A stretch of DNA of 64,000 bases, from assembly GCA_946187345.1 (NCBI GenBank), contig CAMHQD010000006.1, positions 1 through 64,000 of the forward strand. The letters run 5' to 3'. A program made the position numbers and the translations under genes. Source of the DNA: an uncultured Porphyromonadaceae bacterium. GTDB lineage: Bacteria; Bacteroidota; Bacteroidia; Bacteroidales; Muribaculaceae. Shown here piece after piece: positions 9,688 through 20,997 of the stretch; within the stretch, counting starts at the first letter, position 1, and each line of letters opens with the position of its first letter. Below the pieces are notes generated by a model. The model searched no databases. It was given only the letters and a program-made list of their open reading frames with translations, and was not told where the DNA came from.

Positions 9688-10844
9688 ATGAAAAAATGGA
9701 TTTACATCGCGCTGGCGGTACTCGCCGCGCTCGCGCTATTCCTCTACTGCGGTCGCAACAAAGAAGAGAAACGCATCTCCTTCACAACCGAAAAGGTGGA
9801 AACCAAGACCATCTCCACCAGCGTCACCGCCACAGGCACCCTCGAGGCCGTGACGACCGTCACCGTCGGTACACAGGTGAGCGGCATCGTCAACAAACTC
9901 TATGTGGACTACAACAGCGTGGTCAAGAAGGGGCAAGTGATTGCCGAACTTGACCGCACCAACCTCGAGAGCGACCTCACCTCGCAGCAGGCCAACCTGC
10001 GCAGCGCTCAGAGCGAACTCGACTATCAGCAGAAGAACTACGCCCGATATGCCGAGTTGAACGAGAAGCAACTCGTTAGCCGTGCCGAGTACGACGTGGC
10101 CCTGCAGAGCCTGCGCAAGGCCCAAGAGCAGGTCAAGGTGGCTCAACAGAATGTGCAGAAGGCGCGCACCAACCTCGGCTACGCCACCATCTACTCACCA
10201 ATCGACGGTGTGGTCATCAGCAAGGAGGTGGAGGTGGGACAAACCGTCGCCTCGTCATTCAACACCCCGACGCTATTCACCATCGCCAAGGACCTGAGCG
10301 ACATGCGCGTGATTGCCAACGTCGATGAGGCCGACATCGGCAGCGTGCGGCCCGGCCAACGCGTCACCTTCCAGGTGGACGCATTCCCCGATGATGTGTT
10401 TAACGGCAACGTGACCCAAGTGCGGCAAAAGGCCACAACCACCAATAATGTCGTCACCTACGAGGTCGTTATCAGTGCTCCAAACGCCGACCTCAAACTT
10501 ATGCCGGGTCTCACGGCCAACGTCACCATCTTCACCCTTGAGATTAACGGACAGTTGGCGGTGAGCAACCGCGCGCTGCGCTTCACCCCCGAGCCGGAAA
10601 TCATCGGCAACGACTACACCGTGCGGGACTGCGAGGGTGAGCACAAACTCTGGACCCTTGACGGCAAAGCGTTCACCGCCCACAAGGTCGAGGTGGGCAC
10701 CACCGACGGCATTCACACCGTCATCACCGGCGGCATCAACTCCGGCGCCACCGTCGTGAGCGACGTCTCGTTCGGTGCCGGGCAGGACGACAAGCAGACC
10801 GGCGGCTCACCCTTCATGCCCGGCCCGCGCAACCGCAACAAAAA

Positions 10845-10848
<4 letters not shown>
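9688..10848 (+). CDS. Efflux periplasmic adaptor subunit (MacA/HlyD family)
   Basis: N-terminal TM; VSGIVNKLYVDYNSVVKKGQVIAELD and YSPIDGVVISKEVEVGQTV lipoyl/barrel motifs. Confidence 0.92.
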
Positions 10849-11585
<737 letters not shown>

Positions 11586-11643
11586 AAACTAACGCGTTTG
11601 GTGTGCGGTCACCTCGTGACCGCCCCATAGTGACAAACGACCA

Positions 11644-12867
11644 ATGAATATAACTAACTTGTTCAAAATAGCGCTGCGGGCCATCGCCGGCAATAAGACG
11701 CGTAGTTTCCTCACCATGCTGGGCATCATCATCGGTGTGGCGAGCGTCATCACCATGCTCGCCATCGGCCAAGGCTCAAAACTCCAAATCCAGCAGAATA
11801 TCGCCGAGATGGGGTCCAACATGATTATGATTCATCCGGGAGCCGACCGTGGCCCGGGCGGAGCGCGGGGCAGCGCCGACGACTCGCAGACGTTGACCCT
11901 CGATGACTACAACAGCCTGCTGACGGAGGCGAAATATCTCGCCGCCGTCAGCCCCAACGTCAGCAGCGGAGGGCAACTCATCGCCGGCAACAACAACTAC
12001 CAGACGAGCGTTACCGGCGTCAGCCGCGGCTACCTCACAATCCGCCAACTCACCGTCGAGCAGGGCGATATGTTCACCGAGGCCGACGTGAAGGCCGCAG
12101 CCAAGGTGTGTGTCATCGGCAAGACGATTGTCGACAACCTCTTCCCCGCCGGCCCCGACCCCGTGGGACAGGTAATCCGCTTCAACAAGATGCCGGTGAA
12201 GGTGGTGGGCGTGCTCAAGAGCAAAGGCTACAACTCGATGGGCATGGACCAGGACAATATCGTGTTGATGCCCTACAGCACCGTCATGAAGCGCGTGCTG
12301 GCCCAAAACTACCTGCAGGGCATCTATGCCAGCGCCGTGGTGGAGGGTATGACCGACCTGGCCATCAAGGACGTCAAGTCTATCCTCCGCCAGAACCACA
12401 AACTGCGCGAGGGCGACGATGACAATTTCACCATCCGCAGCCAGGAGGAACTCAGTTCAATGATGAGCAGCACAATGGGTATGCTCACCGCCCTGTTGGG
12501 GGCTGTGGCGGGCATCTCGCTCATCGTGGGAGGCATCGGCATCATGAACATCATGTACGTCAGCGTGACCGAGCGCACCCGCGAGATTGGTTTGCGCATG
12601 AGCGTCGGCGCCCGTGGCATTGACATCCTCAGCCAGTTCCTCATCGAGGCGATCATGATTAGCGTCACCGGCGGACTGATAGGTGTCGTGCTGGGTTTTT
12701 CACTCAGTATGCTCATCAAGGTGGGTGCCGGATGGCCGGTCACCGTCGAGTTGTGGACGGTTATCCTCTCCTTTGCCGTGTGTACCGTTACAGGCGTCTT
12801 CTTCGGCTGGTACCCGGCCAAGAAGGCCGCCAACCTCGACCCCATCGAGGCTATCCGCTACGAGTAA
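11644..12867 (+). CDS. ABC transporter permease (MacB/FtsX family)
   Basis: NKTRSFLTMLGIIIGVASVI N-terminus; SLIVGGIGIMNIMYVSVTERTREIGLRMSVGA. Confidence 0.94.
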   Translation: MNITNLFKIALRAIAGNKTRSFLTMLGIIIGVASVITMLAIGQGSKLQIQQNIAEMGSNMIMIHPGADRGPGGARGSADDSQTLTLDDYNSLLTEAKYLAAVSPNVSSGGQLIAGNNNYQTSVTGVSRGYLTIRQLTVEQGDMFTEADVKAAAKVCVIGKTIVDNLFPAGPDPVGQVIRFNKMPVKVVGVLKSKGYNSMGMDQDNIVLMPYSTVMKRVLAQNYLQGIYASAVVEGMTDLAIKDVKSILRQNHKLREGDDDNFTIRSQEELSSMMSSTMGMLTALLGAVAGISLIVGGIGIMNIMYVSVTERTREIGLRMSVGARGIDILSQFLIEAIMISVTGGLIGVVLGFSLSMLIKVGAGWPVTVELWTVILSFAVCTVTGVFFGWYPAKKAANLDPIEAIRYE

Positions 12868-12881
12868 TTACTGATTTATAA

Positions 12882-13937
12882 TTGCTTACAATGAAACGCG
12901 AGATTTTTATTCATATCATTTGTTGGGCGGTGGTGATCTTCTTCCCGCTGCTCTTCCTCGGCCAGAACGCGCTGCCTGGCGAGACAATGCCGCGCTTCGT
13001 GCGCTCGCTCGGCTCGCCAATCGCCTATATGGTAGTGTTCTACCTCAACTACGTCGTGCTCGTGCCACGGCTGCTCTTCGGCAACCGCCGATGGCTGTTC
13101 TATGTGGTGAACATCGCGGTGGTGGCACTCGCCGTCGCTTTCATGGCCGAGTGGTGGCAGTTGATGAACACCTTGTTGCCCGACACCGGTCATCACCACG
13201 GGCCGAGGCCGGGCATCAATCCGATGTACTTCTACAGCACCATCACGCTAATGCTCGTGGTGGGACTGAGTATCGCCATCCGCATGACACGCCGCTACCA
13301 CGATGCCGAGCAGGCGCGCATCGAGGCAGAGCGTGACCGCACCGAGGCCGAACTCACCAACCTGCGCAACCAACTCAACCCACACTTCCTGCTCAACACC
13401 CTCAACAACATCTACGCCCTCATCGCCTTTGACGCCGGCAAGGCTCAGACGGCCGTCGAGGACCTCAGCCGTCTGTTGCGCCACGTGCTTTACGACAACC
13501 GTCAGCCGTTGGTGCCGCTCAACAAGGAGGCCGCCTTCATGCGCGATTATGTGTCGCTGATGCGCATCCGCCTCACGGACGCCGTCACCGTCGAGGAGCA
13601 TATTGATGTTGACCAGCGAGACATGACACCCATCGCGCCGCTCATCTTCATCTCGCTCGTCGAGAACGCTTTCAAGCACGGCATCTCCAGCACCGGTCAG
13701 GGCCGCATCTCCATCTCGCTCAAGCGCGACGGCGCGCGCGTGGTCTGCACAATCGTCAACACCAACCACCCCAAGAACAAACAGGCCGACAAGAGCGGCA
13801 GCGGTATCGGCCTCGAGCAGGTGGCCCGCCGCCTCGAACTCATGTATGCCGGCCACTACACTTGGCAACGCGGGCCCTCACCCGATGCCTCCCTCTATTC
13901 CTCCACGATAGCAATAGATGTGGAATGTAGCGAATAA
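12882..13937 (+). CDS. LytS-like sensor histidine kinase (His_kinase domain)
   Basis: LRNQLNPHFLLNTLNNIYALI and LVENAFKHGI; multiple TM segments. Confidence 0.9.
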   Translation: MLTMKREIFIHIICWAVVIFFPLLFLGQNALPGETMPRFVRSLGSPIAYMVVFYLNYVVLVPRLLFGNRRWLFYVVNIAVVALAVAFMAEWWQLMNTLLPDTGHHHGPRPGINPMYFYSTITLMLVVGLSIAIRMTRRYHDAEQARIEAERDRTEAELTNLRNQLNPHFLLNTLNNIYALIAFDAGKAQTAVEDLSRLLRHVLYDNRQPLVPLNKEAAFMRDYVSLMRIRLTDAVTVEEHIDVDQRDMTPIAPLIFISLVENAFKHGISSTGQGRISISLKRDGARVVCTIVNTNHPKNKQADKSGSGIGLEQVARRLELMYAGHYTWQRGPSPDASLYSSTIAIDVECSE

Positions 13938-13955
13938 GTATTAAAAAAGAGTGGA

Positions 13956-14723
13956 GTGCAAAACGGCCGTGCCGTTTTGTGTATCTCCCGTTTTTCCCAT
14001 CAACCAATGGCAACAACAATCAAATGTGCGATAGTCGACGACGAGCCACTCGCCGTCGAGTTGCTGGCCAGTTATGTGGCCCGCATTCCTTTCCTTGAAC
14101 TCACCGGCAAGTACAGCAACGCCACAGGCGCCCTGCGCGGCATCAGTGAGCATCCTGTCGACCTCCTTTTCCTCGACATCCAGATGCCCGAGGTTAACGG
14201 CATGGAACTCAGCCAAATGCTCCCCGAGAGCACACGTGTCGTCTTCACCACTGCTTTCGACCAGTATGCCGTTGACGGCTTCCGTGTGGGAGCCATCGAC
14301 TATTTGCTCAAACCCATCAGTTACGCCAACTTCCTCGAGGCCTGCAACCGCGCCTTGCAATGGTTCACCATGCTCGAGGCGCAGCGTCAGGCCCAGCAGG
14401 CCCCGCCGCCCGCCTCAATCTTCGTCAAAAGCGAGTATAAGCAGGTGCAAATCATGCTCGATTCCATCCTCTACATCGAGGGTCTGAAAGACTATGTGAA
14501 AATCTATACAGACGACAGACCTCGCCCCGTGCTCACCCTGATGAGCATGAAGGCCCTGGAGGAGCAACTCCCCTCATCACAGTTCATGCGCGTCCACCGC
14601 AGTTACATCGTCTCGCTGCCAAAAATTCGCGAGGTAGAGCGTGGCCGCATCGTCTTTGGCGACACCCTCATCCCCGTGGGCGACAGTTACAAAGCCGCCT
14701 TCCAGGAATACATGAACCGGTAG
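13956..14723 (+). CDS. LytTR-family response regulator
   Basis: CAIVDDEPLAVELL, LFLDIQMPEVNGMEL, C-terminal LytTR (YIEGLKDYVKIYTDD...FMRVHRSYIVSL); start probably 13956 or 14007. Confidence 0.92.
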   Translation: MQNGRAVLCISRFSHQPMATTIKCAIVDDEPLAVELLASYVARIPFLELTGKYSNATGALRGISEHPVDLLFLDIQMPEVNGMELSQMLPESTRVVFTTAFDQYAVDGFRVGAIDYLLKPISYANFLEACNRALQWFTMLEAQRQAQQAPPPASIFVKSEYKQVQIMLDSILYIEGLKDYVKIYTDDRPRPVLTLMSMKALEEQLPSSQFMRVHRSYIVSLPKIREVERGRIVFGDTLIPVGDSYKAAFQEYMNR

Positions 14724-14796
14724 AGCAACCTTCACAAGCGGCTCGTCAAGCGCTTGGGTTAGCGGTGGTTGCCGTCGGTGGTGAAATGGTCACCCT

Positions 14797-15426
14797 CTAC
14801 GCAAGGATATTCGAGAGGTTTGTCGCAAGGCTGGCGGCGAGCGCGGCGGGAGAGGTGCCGCGCGCGGCGGCAAGGGCGGCAATCACGGTTTGGATGTCAA
14901 TGGGAGCGTCATCGGTCTCGGCAAGAGTCCGCTCGACAGGCGTCTGGCTCAATGCGGCGGCATTGAAGTGACGGCCGTAAGACAAGAAGAAGCCCGCCTC
15001 AAGCAGCACGCGCGCCACATTCCCGTTGCCGCGGAAGCCGTGCACCACCGCCGCCACGTCATGGGGCGCGGTCTCGCGCCACACGTTGATGAGTTGGTTA
15101 TAGGCCCTCACACAATGGATAATCAACGGTTTGTGGAGCCTCTCGGCCAGCGCGATGTGCCGCCGCAGCACCTCCGTCTGCACCTCCATCGCCGGCCCGC
15201 GCAACGTGTCAAGACCCGTCTCGCCGATGGCCGCCACCTCCAGTAGGCCGGCAGCCCGCTCAAGCGACTCCAGCGCGTCGCGGTAATCATCGGCAAGATA
15301 CCACGGGTGCAAACCCACCGCCAGCCGCGATGACTCCGGCACGCTCACCCCCTCCAACACGCGGCGCGGCGACACGGCAATCAGCGCCTCGCTCGCCTCC
15401 AGGTTGTGGCTATGGCAGTCAATCAT
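14797..15426 (-). CDS. TatD family hydrolase
   Basis: MIDCHSHN, GLHPWYL, AIGETGLD, PLIIHCVRA. Confidence 0.85.
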   Translation of the reverse strand: MIDCHSHNLEASEALIAVSPRRVLEGVSVPESSRLAVGLHPWYLADDYRDALESLERAAGLLEVAAIGETGLDTLRGPAMEVQTEVLRRHIALAERLHKPLIIHCVRAYNQLINVWRETAPHDVAAVVHGFRGNGNVARVLLEAGFFLSYGRHFNAAALSQTPVERTLAETDDAPIDIQTVIAALAAARGTSPAALAASLATNLSNILA

Positions 15427-15457
15427 GACAGTAATATGGCTTGTGGGGGAGGAAGGC

Positions 15458-16903
15458 CTATCCCACCGAGCCCTCAAGGCTAACCTGCAGCAGCCGCTGC
15501 GCTTCCACGGCAAACTCCATTGGCAACTTCGACATCACATCGCGGGCATATCCGCCCACGATAAGCCCCACTGCCGTCTCGGTGTCGATGCCGCGCTGGT
15601 TGCAATAGAAAATCTGCTCCTCGTTGATTTTGCTCGTCGTGGCCTCGTGCTCCACAATGCTGCTGTCGTTGCCCACATCAATCACCGGGAACGTGTGGGC
15701 GCCGCTGGTGTCGCTCAGCAGCAGGCTGTCACACTGTGTGTAGTTGCGGCAGCCCTCGGCTTTGGGCGCCACGCGCACTAGGCCGCGGTAACTGTTCTGG
15801 CTGTGACCGGCGCTGATGCCTTTGCTCACAATCGTTGAGCGCGACCGCCGGCCGATGTGTATCATCTTCGTGCCGGTGTCGGCCTGCTGGTAGTTGCGCG
15901 TCAAGGCGACACTGTAGAACTCACCCACACTATCGTCGCCAAGCAGCACACAACTCGGATACTTCCACGTCACGGCGCTACCGGTCTCCACCTGTGTCCA
16001 CGACACCTTGCTGCGCTGGCCGCGGCACAACGCGCGCTTGGTGACAAGGTTATAGATGCCGCCATTGCCGTGCTCGTCACCAGGATACCAGTTCTGCACC
16101 GTGCTGTATTTCACCTCGGCACGCTCCTCCACGACGATTTCGACGATGGCCGCGTGCAGTTGGTTCTCGTCACGCATCGGCGCAGTGCATCCCTCCAGAT
16201 AGGACACGTAACTGTCGTCGTCGGCCACGATGAGAGTGCGCTCAAACTGACCCGTCTGCGCGGCGTTGATGCGGAAGTAGGTGCTCAGTTCCATCGGGCA
16301 GCGCACCCCTTTGGGAATGTACACAAACGAGCCGTCGCTAAACACGGCTGTGTTCAACGCGGCATAGAAGTTGTCGGTATATGGCACCACTGAACCTAAG
16401 TATTTTTTCACAAGGTCGGGATAATCCCTCACCGCGTCGCTCATCGAGCAGAAAATGACGCCCTGCTCGGCGAGGCGCTCGCGATAGGTGGTACGCACGC
16501 TCACGCTGTCCATCACGGCGTCCACTGCCATGCCGCTCAACTGCTTCTGCTCCTCGAGGGGAATGCCCAGTTTATCGAACGTCTTTTTCAGTTCGGGGTC
16601 AATCTCGGTGGCAACCTTTTTCTTGGGCGCGGCAAAGTAACTGATGTCTTGGAAGTCGATTTCGGGCATGGTGATGTGGCCCCACGTGGGTTGCTTGAGC
16701 GTCAGCCAGTGGCGGTAGGCTTTCAGGCGCATCTCCAGCAGCCATTCGGGCTCACCCTTGAGCGATGAGATTTTCCTGACGGTTTCCTCGTTGATGCCTT
16801 TGGGAATGACCTCGGTGTCGATGTCGGTCACAAAGCCGTAGCGGTACTCGCCGCCAACGGCCTCATTCAGTATGTCGTTGCTGTTATTGTTATTGTCATT
16901 CAT
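15458..16903 (-). CDS. sufB: Fe-S cluster assembly protein SufB
   Basis: [27 protein letters not shown]-like core, [53 protein letters not shown]. Confidence 0.95.
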   Translation of the reverse strand: MNDNNNNSNDILNEAVGGEYRYGFVTDIDTEVIPKGINEETVRKISSLKGEPEWLLEMRLKAYRHWLTLKQPTWGHITMPEIDFQDISYFAAPKKKVATEIDPELKKTFDKLGIPLEEQKQLSGMAVDAVMDSVSVRTTYRERLAEQGVIFCSMSDAVRDYPDLVKKYLGSVVPYTDNFYAALNTAVFSDGSFVYIPKGVRCPMELSTYFRINAAQTGQFERTLIVADDDSYVSYLEGCTAPMRDENQLHAAIVEIVVEERAEVKYSTVQNWYPGDEHGNGGIYNLVTKRALCRGQRSKVSWTQVETGSAVTWKYPSCVLLGDDSVGEFYSVALTRNYQQADTGTKMIHIGRRSRSTIVSKGISAGHSQNSYRGLVRVAPKAEGCRNYTQCDSLLLSDTSGAHTFPVIDVGNDSSIVEHEATTSKINEEQIFYCNQRGIDTETAVGLIVGGYARDVMSKLPMEFAVEAQRLLQVSLEGSVG

Positions 16904-17456
16904 CGCAAGAACTCTCTACTAATTTCTCTTTACTCTCTACACTTATCGAGTCGCTGGGCAGCGTCTCGAAGCCGAGCACCCGCGGCATCAGGTCCAGTGT
17001 CATCTCGTATGGCTTATTGTCCAGCGCGTGCCGCGTGCTGAATGTCTCGGCGTCGGGCTTCCAGGCCAGCAGCAGGTTCATCACTATACTCAACAGGAAG
17101 GTGTACTTGAACACAAACAACGCGGCGCCACCGGCGCGGTCGAGGCAGCCCATGCCGGTGGCCTTGACCAGGCCACGCAGCAACCTGGAAAGCAACCGCA
17201 GCCCCAGCGTCACCACTAAAAAGAAGATGCTCAACGCCACGGCTTTGGTGGTGATGGAGGCCATCGGCCAATTTGCCGCCTCGGGATTGAGGTGGATAAA
17301 AAGGTCTGTAATCACGTCGCCAAAGAAGATACTGGCAACGATGCCGATAACCCAACTCATAATCGATGCGGTCTGCTTGATGAAACCTTTTGAGGCCCCA
17401 ACCACAAGGGCGGCAAGCACGATTATCAGCAATATAGTGTCAAATAGTGTCATCAA
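16896..17456 (-). CDS. CvpA family membrane protein
   Basis: [24 protein letters not shown], four TM segments. Confidence 0.8.
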   Translation of the reverse strand: MMTLFDTILLIIVLAALVVGASKGFIKQTASIMSWVIGIVASIFFGDVITDLFIHLNPEAANWPMASITTKAVALSIFFLVVTLGLRLLSRLLRGLVKATGMGCLDRAGGAALFVFKYTFLLSIVMNLLLAWKPDAETFSTRHALDNKPYEMTLDLMPRVLGFETLPSDSISVESKEKLVESSCDE

Positions 17457-17482
17457 TCTGTTGTTTAGCCTGCAAAATTACA

Positions 17483-17560
17483 AACACCTCTTGAAAAATC
17501 CCGTAAAATTCCGAAAAAAATTAATCTTTTCGGGATTTTTCGGGATTTTCAAGAGGTGTT
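17483..17560. terminator. Long AT-rich inverted repeat, probable terminator of the minus-strand outer membrane protein gene
   Basis: AACACCTCTTGAAAAATCCCG...CGGGATTTTCAAGAGGTGTT. Confidence 0.55.
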
Positions 17561-17600
17561 ACTATGTTACTGAATTATGTGCGGGTTAAAAATCCGTGTC

Positions 17601-19112
17601 TCAGAACTTGTAGTCGAGGCCGATGCCAAATACTTTGTTGGTGCGCTTGAAGATGTCCGTGCCGGCGGGCATCGCCGGGTTGTTGAGGTAGTGCTCCTGG
17701 GTGCGGGTGTACTTCTTGTAGTTGGTGAAGAAGTAGCCCACGTTGAGGCGCATGTGGCTGTTGATGTTCACCGCGCCGCCAAAGCCCAGCGAGTAACTGT
17801 CGCAGGCAAACGAGGTGTGGCTCTGGAAGTCGTCGCTCAGTCCGTAGTCGGTGTTCTGGAAACCGGCGCTGACGGTGAAAATGCGGTTGATGTCCCACTC
17901 CAGACCGGCCAAAATCTCGTGGGTGCCGTGGGTAAGGTACTTCTGCTTGTCGCCGGCCATACCCGCATGCTTGTCGTCGTAGAAGTGATACTCCACGGCG
18001 GCGCGCAGTTTCTTGGGCAAAATCTCATATCCGGCGGCGAGATAAAGCACGCTGGGCAGGTCGTTGGGAGTGTTCACGCCGTGTTTGTAGGGCTCCATAG
18101 AGGCCGACAAGTCGTCGGAGTGCTCACCCAGGGCCTCGGTGACGAGTTCCTTGGTGTCGTTCTCGATGTTGAGGTTGGTCTTGAACTCATATTTCGCGGC
18201 CAGAGAGAGGCCTTTCCACCTGAAGTTCACGCCGAGGATAGGGGTGACACCCCAGCCGGTCTGGTCGGTGTTGAGCGCGACGTGGGTCAGGCCACCCTCC
18301 GCGCCGATTTTCTGCACCAGCGGCAGGTAGGCCGCCTGCTGCTCGGGAGGCAGCTTGGCGATGACTGCGGCGGCCTTCTGGGTAATGGCGCTGCTCAGGC
18401 TCGCGTCAATGTGGCCCTTGTAGTTGCCGTTAAAGTAGTTGACACGCAGTCCGGCGAACGCGCTCAGGTTCTTGGTGATCTGGAACGCGCCGCCCAACTG
18501 TCCGCCGAAGATGTACTGGCGGCCCTTCATCGACGAGTTGATCGAGTACATGTCCGGAGTGAGGGCGTCGGCATCCAGCAGAGCCTTGAGTTCGGGGCGT
18601 GCCGCCAGCATGGCTGCCGTCTTGCTGTAGATGCCGGCCATCACCGACGCGTCAAACAGCGACAGACCGTCCTCAAAGTTGCACTTGCCGCCGCCGCCGA
18701 CAATGCCGAAGAAGGCGCTGGCGGCCCAGCGGTTGCGCTTATACACGGCGTATAGGCTGGGAATAACGGGCGCGGTAGCCTTGCCGTTGTATTCGCGCCA
18801 TGGCATCACTTTGCCGTTGAATTCGCGGTTATAGGTGTTGCCGTCATTGACGTAGGCAAACATCGGGAATGACGTTTCCACATCGCGGGTCTGGAAGGCA
18901 CTCTGGATGTTGAGCGAGAGCGTCCAGCCCTCGTGGTCGATAAACGCCGTGCCGGCCGGATTGCTATAGACGGCGTCAATCTCGTTGGTCGCGCCGCGGG
19001 CCATCATTCGCTGCCAGGCGATACTCTGATTGGTGTTGTGCAGCAGGCCGCCGGCCATCGCGCCGCTTGTTGCGGCAGTGAGCAATATTGCCGCGATAAA
19101 TATTCTCTTCAT
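17601..19112 (-). CDS. OmpP1/FadL family outer membrane transporter
   Basis: Signal peptide; NQSIAWQRMMARGATNEIDAVYSNPAGTAF; C-terminal KVFGIGLDYKF beta-barrel end. Confidence 0.85.
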   Translation of the reverse strand: MKRIFIAAILLTAATSGAMAGGLLHNTNQSIAWQRMMARGATNEIDAVYSNPAGTAFIDHEGWTLSLNIQSAFQTRDVETSFPMFAYVNDGNTYNREFNGKVMPWREYNGKATAPVIPSLYAVYKRNRWAASAFFGIVGGGGKCNFEDGLSLFDASVMAGIYSKTAAMLAARPELKALLDADALTPDMYSINSSMKGRQYIFGGQLGGAFQITKNLSAFAGLRVNYFNGNYKGHIDASLSSAITQKAAAVIAKLPPEQQAAYLPLVQKIGAEGGLTHVALNTDQTGWGVTPILGVNFRWKGLSLAAKYEFKTNLNIENDTKELVTEALGEHSDDLSASMEPYKHGVNTPNDLPSVLYLAAGYEILPKKLRAAVEYHFYDDKHAGMAGDKQKYLTHGTHEILAGLEWDINRIFTVSAGFQNTDYGLSDDFQSHTSFACDSYSLGFGGAVNINSHMRLNVGYFFTNYKKYTRTQEHYLNNPAMPAGTDIFKRTNKVFGIGLDYKF

Positions 19113-19338
19113 AGTCGTAAAAAGTTTACCGTTATTTGGAAATCGTGGCGCAAAATTACAATCACATTACACATCACAAGCCTCAAAAGCGGTGAAAAAC
19201 GCAAAAAAACACGATTTAGAGCAAAAAATTACAAAAATTAACAATTCAAATTGCCTGATATTACCATTTCCCCTCCACTATTTTGTCGTATACCGATTAA
19301 TTTGTAACTTTGCATTATCAAACAAAAAAGAAAAGAAT

Positions 19339-19611
19339 ATGGCAACATTAGCGCAAAGAATATCGGAAACTCCAATCGCCCCCTATTTGCAATTGCTGAA
19401 TGAAATGACAGTTGAGCAGAAGCAGATAGTGGTAATGTATATTACAGAGCAGATTGAGCGCTCCGCCCGGCAAATGTCGGCAGAGGAAGAGATACGCGAA
19501 AAGTATAAAGGGTTGCGGGTCTCTCCCGAAATACACCGGTTGCGGGGCTGCATCAAATTGAATGAGGAAGATCTTGCAGACGAACGCACTCAATATATTC
19601 TGCGCAAATGA
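19339..19611 (+). CDS. Putative antitoxin partner of PIN toxin
   Basis: Small ORF overlapping the PIN start by ATGA; preceded by TAACTTTG -7 box (about 19308). Confidence 0.6.
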   Translation: MATLAQRISETPIAPYLQLLNEMTVEQKQIVVMYITEQIERSARQMSAEEEIREKYKGLRVSPEIHRLRGCIKLNEEDLADERTQYILRK

Positions 19612-20032
19612 AACGGGTTTTTCTTGACACCAATATCTTGCTGGACTGTGCTCTTGATCGCGATAAGGCAGACTATGCCGAGAATATTTTAGAACTGGGC
19701 CAGCAAGGATTGATAAACTTGCGGCGTCCTATCTTTCATATGCAAATATGGGATATATATTGCGGCATCATTCTGTTGATGAAATTTATAACTTAATCAG
19801 TTTGATGCGGCAACCAGTGGAAGTCTTGCCGTGTGATGCGTCACAACTTGATTTAGGGCTTGGAACCAAAGTAAAAGATTTCGAGGATATGTTGCAATAT
19901 CAGTGTGCCAAGGCCGGTGGTTGTGATGTGATTGTGACAAATAATAAGAGGGATTTTCATCAGTTTTGTGATGTGCCTGTATTAACGTCTGAAGAATTTC
20001 TTCTGACATTTGAGTATAAGCAGAAACAATAA
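19608..20032 (+). pseudogene. PIN-domain ribonuclease toxin, frameshifted
   Basis: Frame 1 MKRVFLDTNILLDCALDRDKADYAENILELGQQGLINL continues in another frame as AASYLSYANMGYILRHHSVDEIYNL...DCDVIVTNNKRDF-like PIN tail; one base missing near 19719-19720. Confidence 0.75.
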
Positions 20033-20997
20033 TGGAAACGCGTCCCAAAGTATCGGTTATTGTGCCGATTTATCGCACCGAGGCCACTGTGCAGCGCACC
20101 ATCGACAGCCTGCGGGCCCAGTCGCTCCAAGACTTCGAGGCAATCCTCGTTGACGACGGCACGCCCGACGGCGCCGGCGCCATCGCCGACGCGGCCGCGG
20201 CCGCCGACCCGCGCTTCCGCGTCATCCATCAGGAGAACCGCGGTCTGGCCGAGGCCCGCAAGAGCGGCCAGCGTGTGGCCACGGGTGTGTATCACATGCA
20301 CCTCGACAGTGACGACACGCTCGCCCCGGACGGTCTGCGGGTGATGTATGATTTTGCCATAACCGAGGATTTAGATGTGGTCTACCCCGGCTTCACGCGC
20401 ATCATCGGCGACAAACGCTTTGAGATCGCTCCGCGGGAGGGCCGCTCTGTCATCAAGCCGCGAGAGATGATCGACTTGATGCTGGACCAGGAATTCCGTT
20501 ACATCGCCGGTATGTGCTTTGCCAAGCATGAGTTGTGGCATGACCTTGATGACATCTTTCCGTCGTCCGAAGTGCGCCTGCCCAGCGAGGATATTCCTGT
20601 CAACTTCCACCTTGTATTGAGGTCACAGCGCTTGGGACTGATGGAAGAGAAAGTGTATGAATACTACTACAACCCGCAGTCGTTAAGTTCGACCGGCGCG
20701 TTTTACACCCAGGAACTGATTCACCGTTTCTTTGACGAACTGGAGCGACCGTTGCGGCAGGCGGGCCTGCTTGACGAAGTGAGCCACGCCCTTGACGAGA
20801 TGAAATTGCACTACGTTGGTTTTTACGCCCGCGAGGTGGACACGAACGACCCGTGGGTGGCTCGCCTGCGCGCCATTCCCAAGAGTGAGTTGCGGCCGAA
20901 GTATAAGGTGCTGCAGGCGCTACTATGCAACAACACGCTGCGCCACACCCTCATCGGCGCCAACCGTTGGCTCAAGCGCCTGCTGGGCCGCCTGTGA
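20032..20997 (+). CDS. Family 2 glycosyltransferase
   Basis: KVSVIVPIYRTEATVQRTIDSLRAQSLQDFEAILVDDGTPDGAG. Confidence 0.92.
   Translation: METRPKVSVIVPIYRTEATVQRTIDSLRAQSLQDFEAILVDDGTPDGAGAIADAAAAADPRFRVIHQENRGLAEARKSGQRVATGVYHMHLDSDDTLAPDGLRVMYDFAITEDLDVVYPGFTRIIGDKRFEIAPREGRSVIKPREMIDLMLDQEFRYIAGMCFAKHELWHDLDDIFPSSEVRLPSEDIPVNFHLVLRSQRLGLMEEKVYEYYYNPQSLSSTGAFYTQELIHRFFDELERPLRQAGLLDEVSHALDEMKLHYVGFYAREVDTNDPWVARLRAIPKSELRPKYKVLQALLCNNTLRHTLIGANRWLKRLLGRL

Noticed and set aside
17577-18755. 392-aa plus-strand ORF opposite the OmpP1/FadL gene
   Set aside because: Antisense artefact of codon bias; no recognisable motifs or signal.
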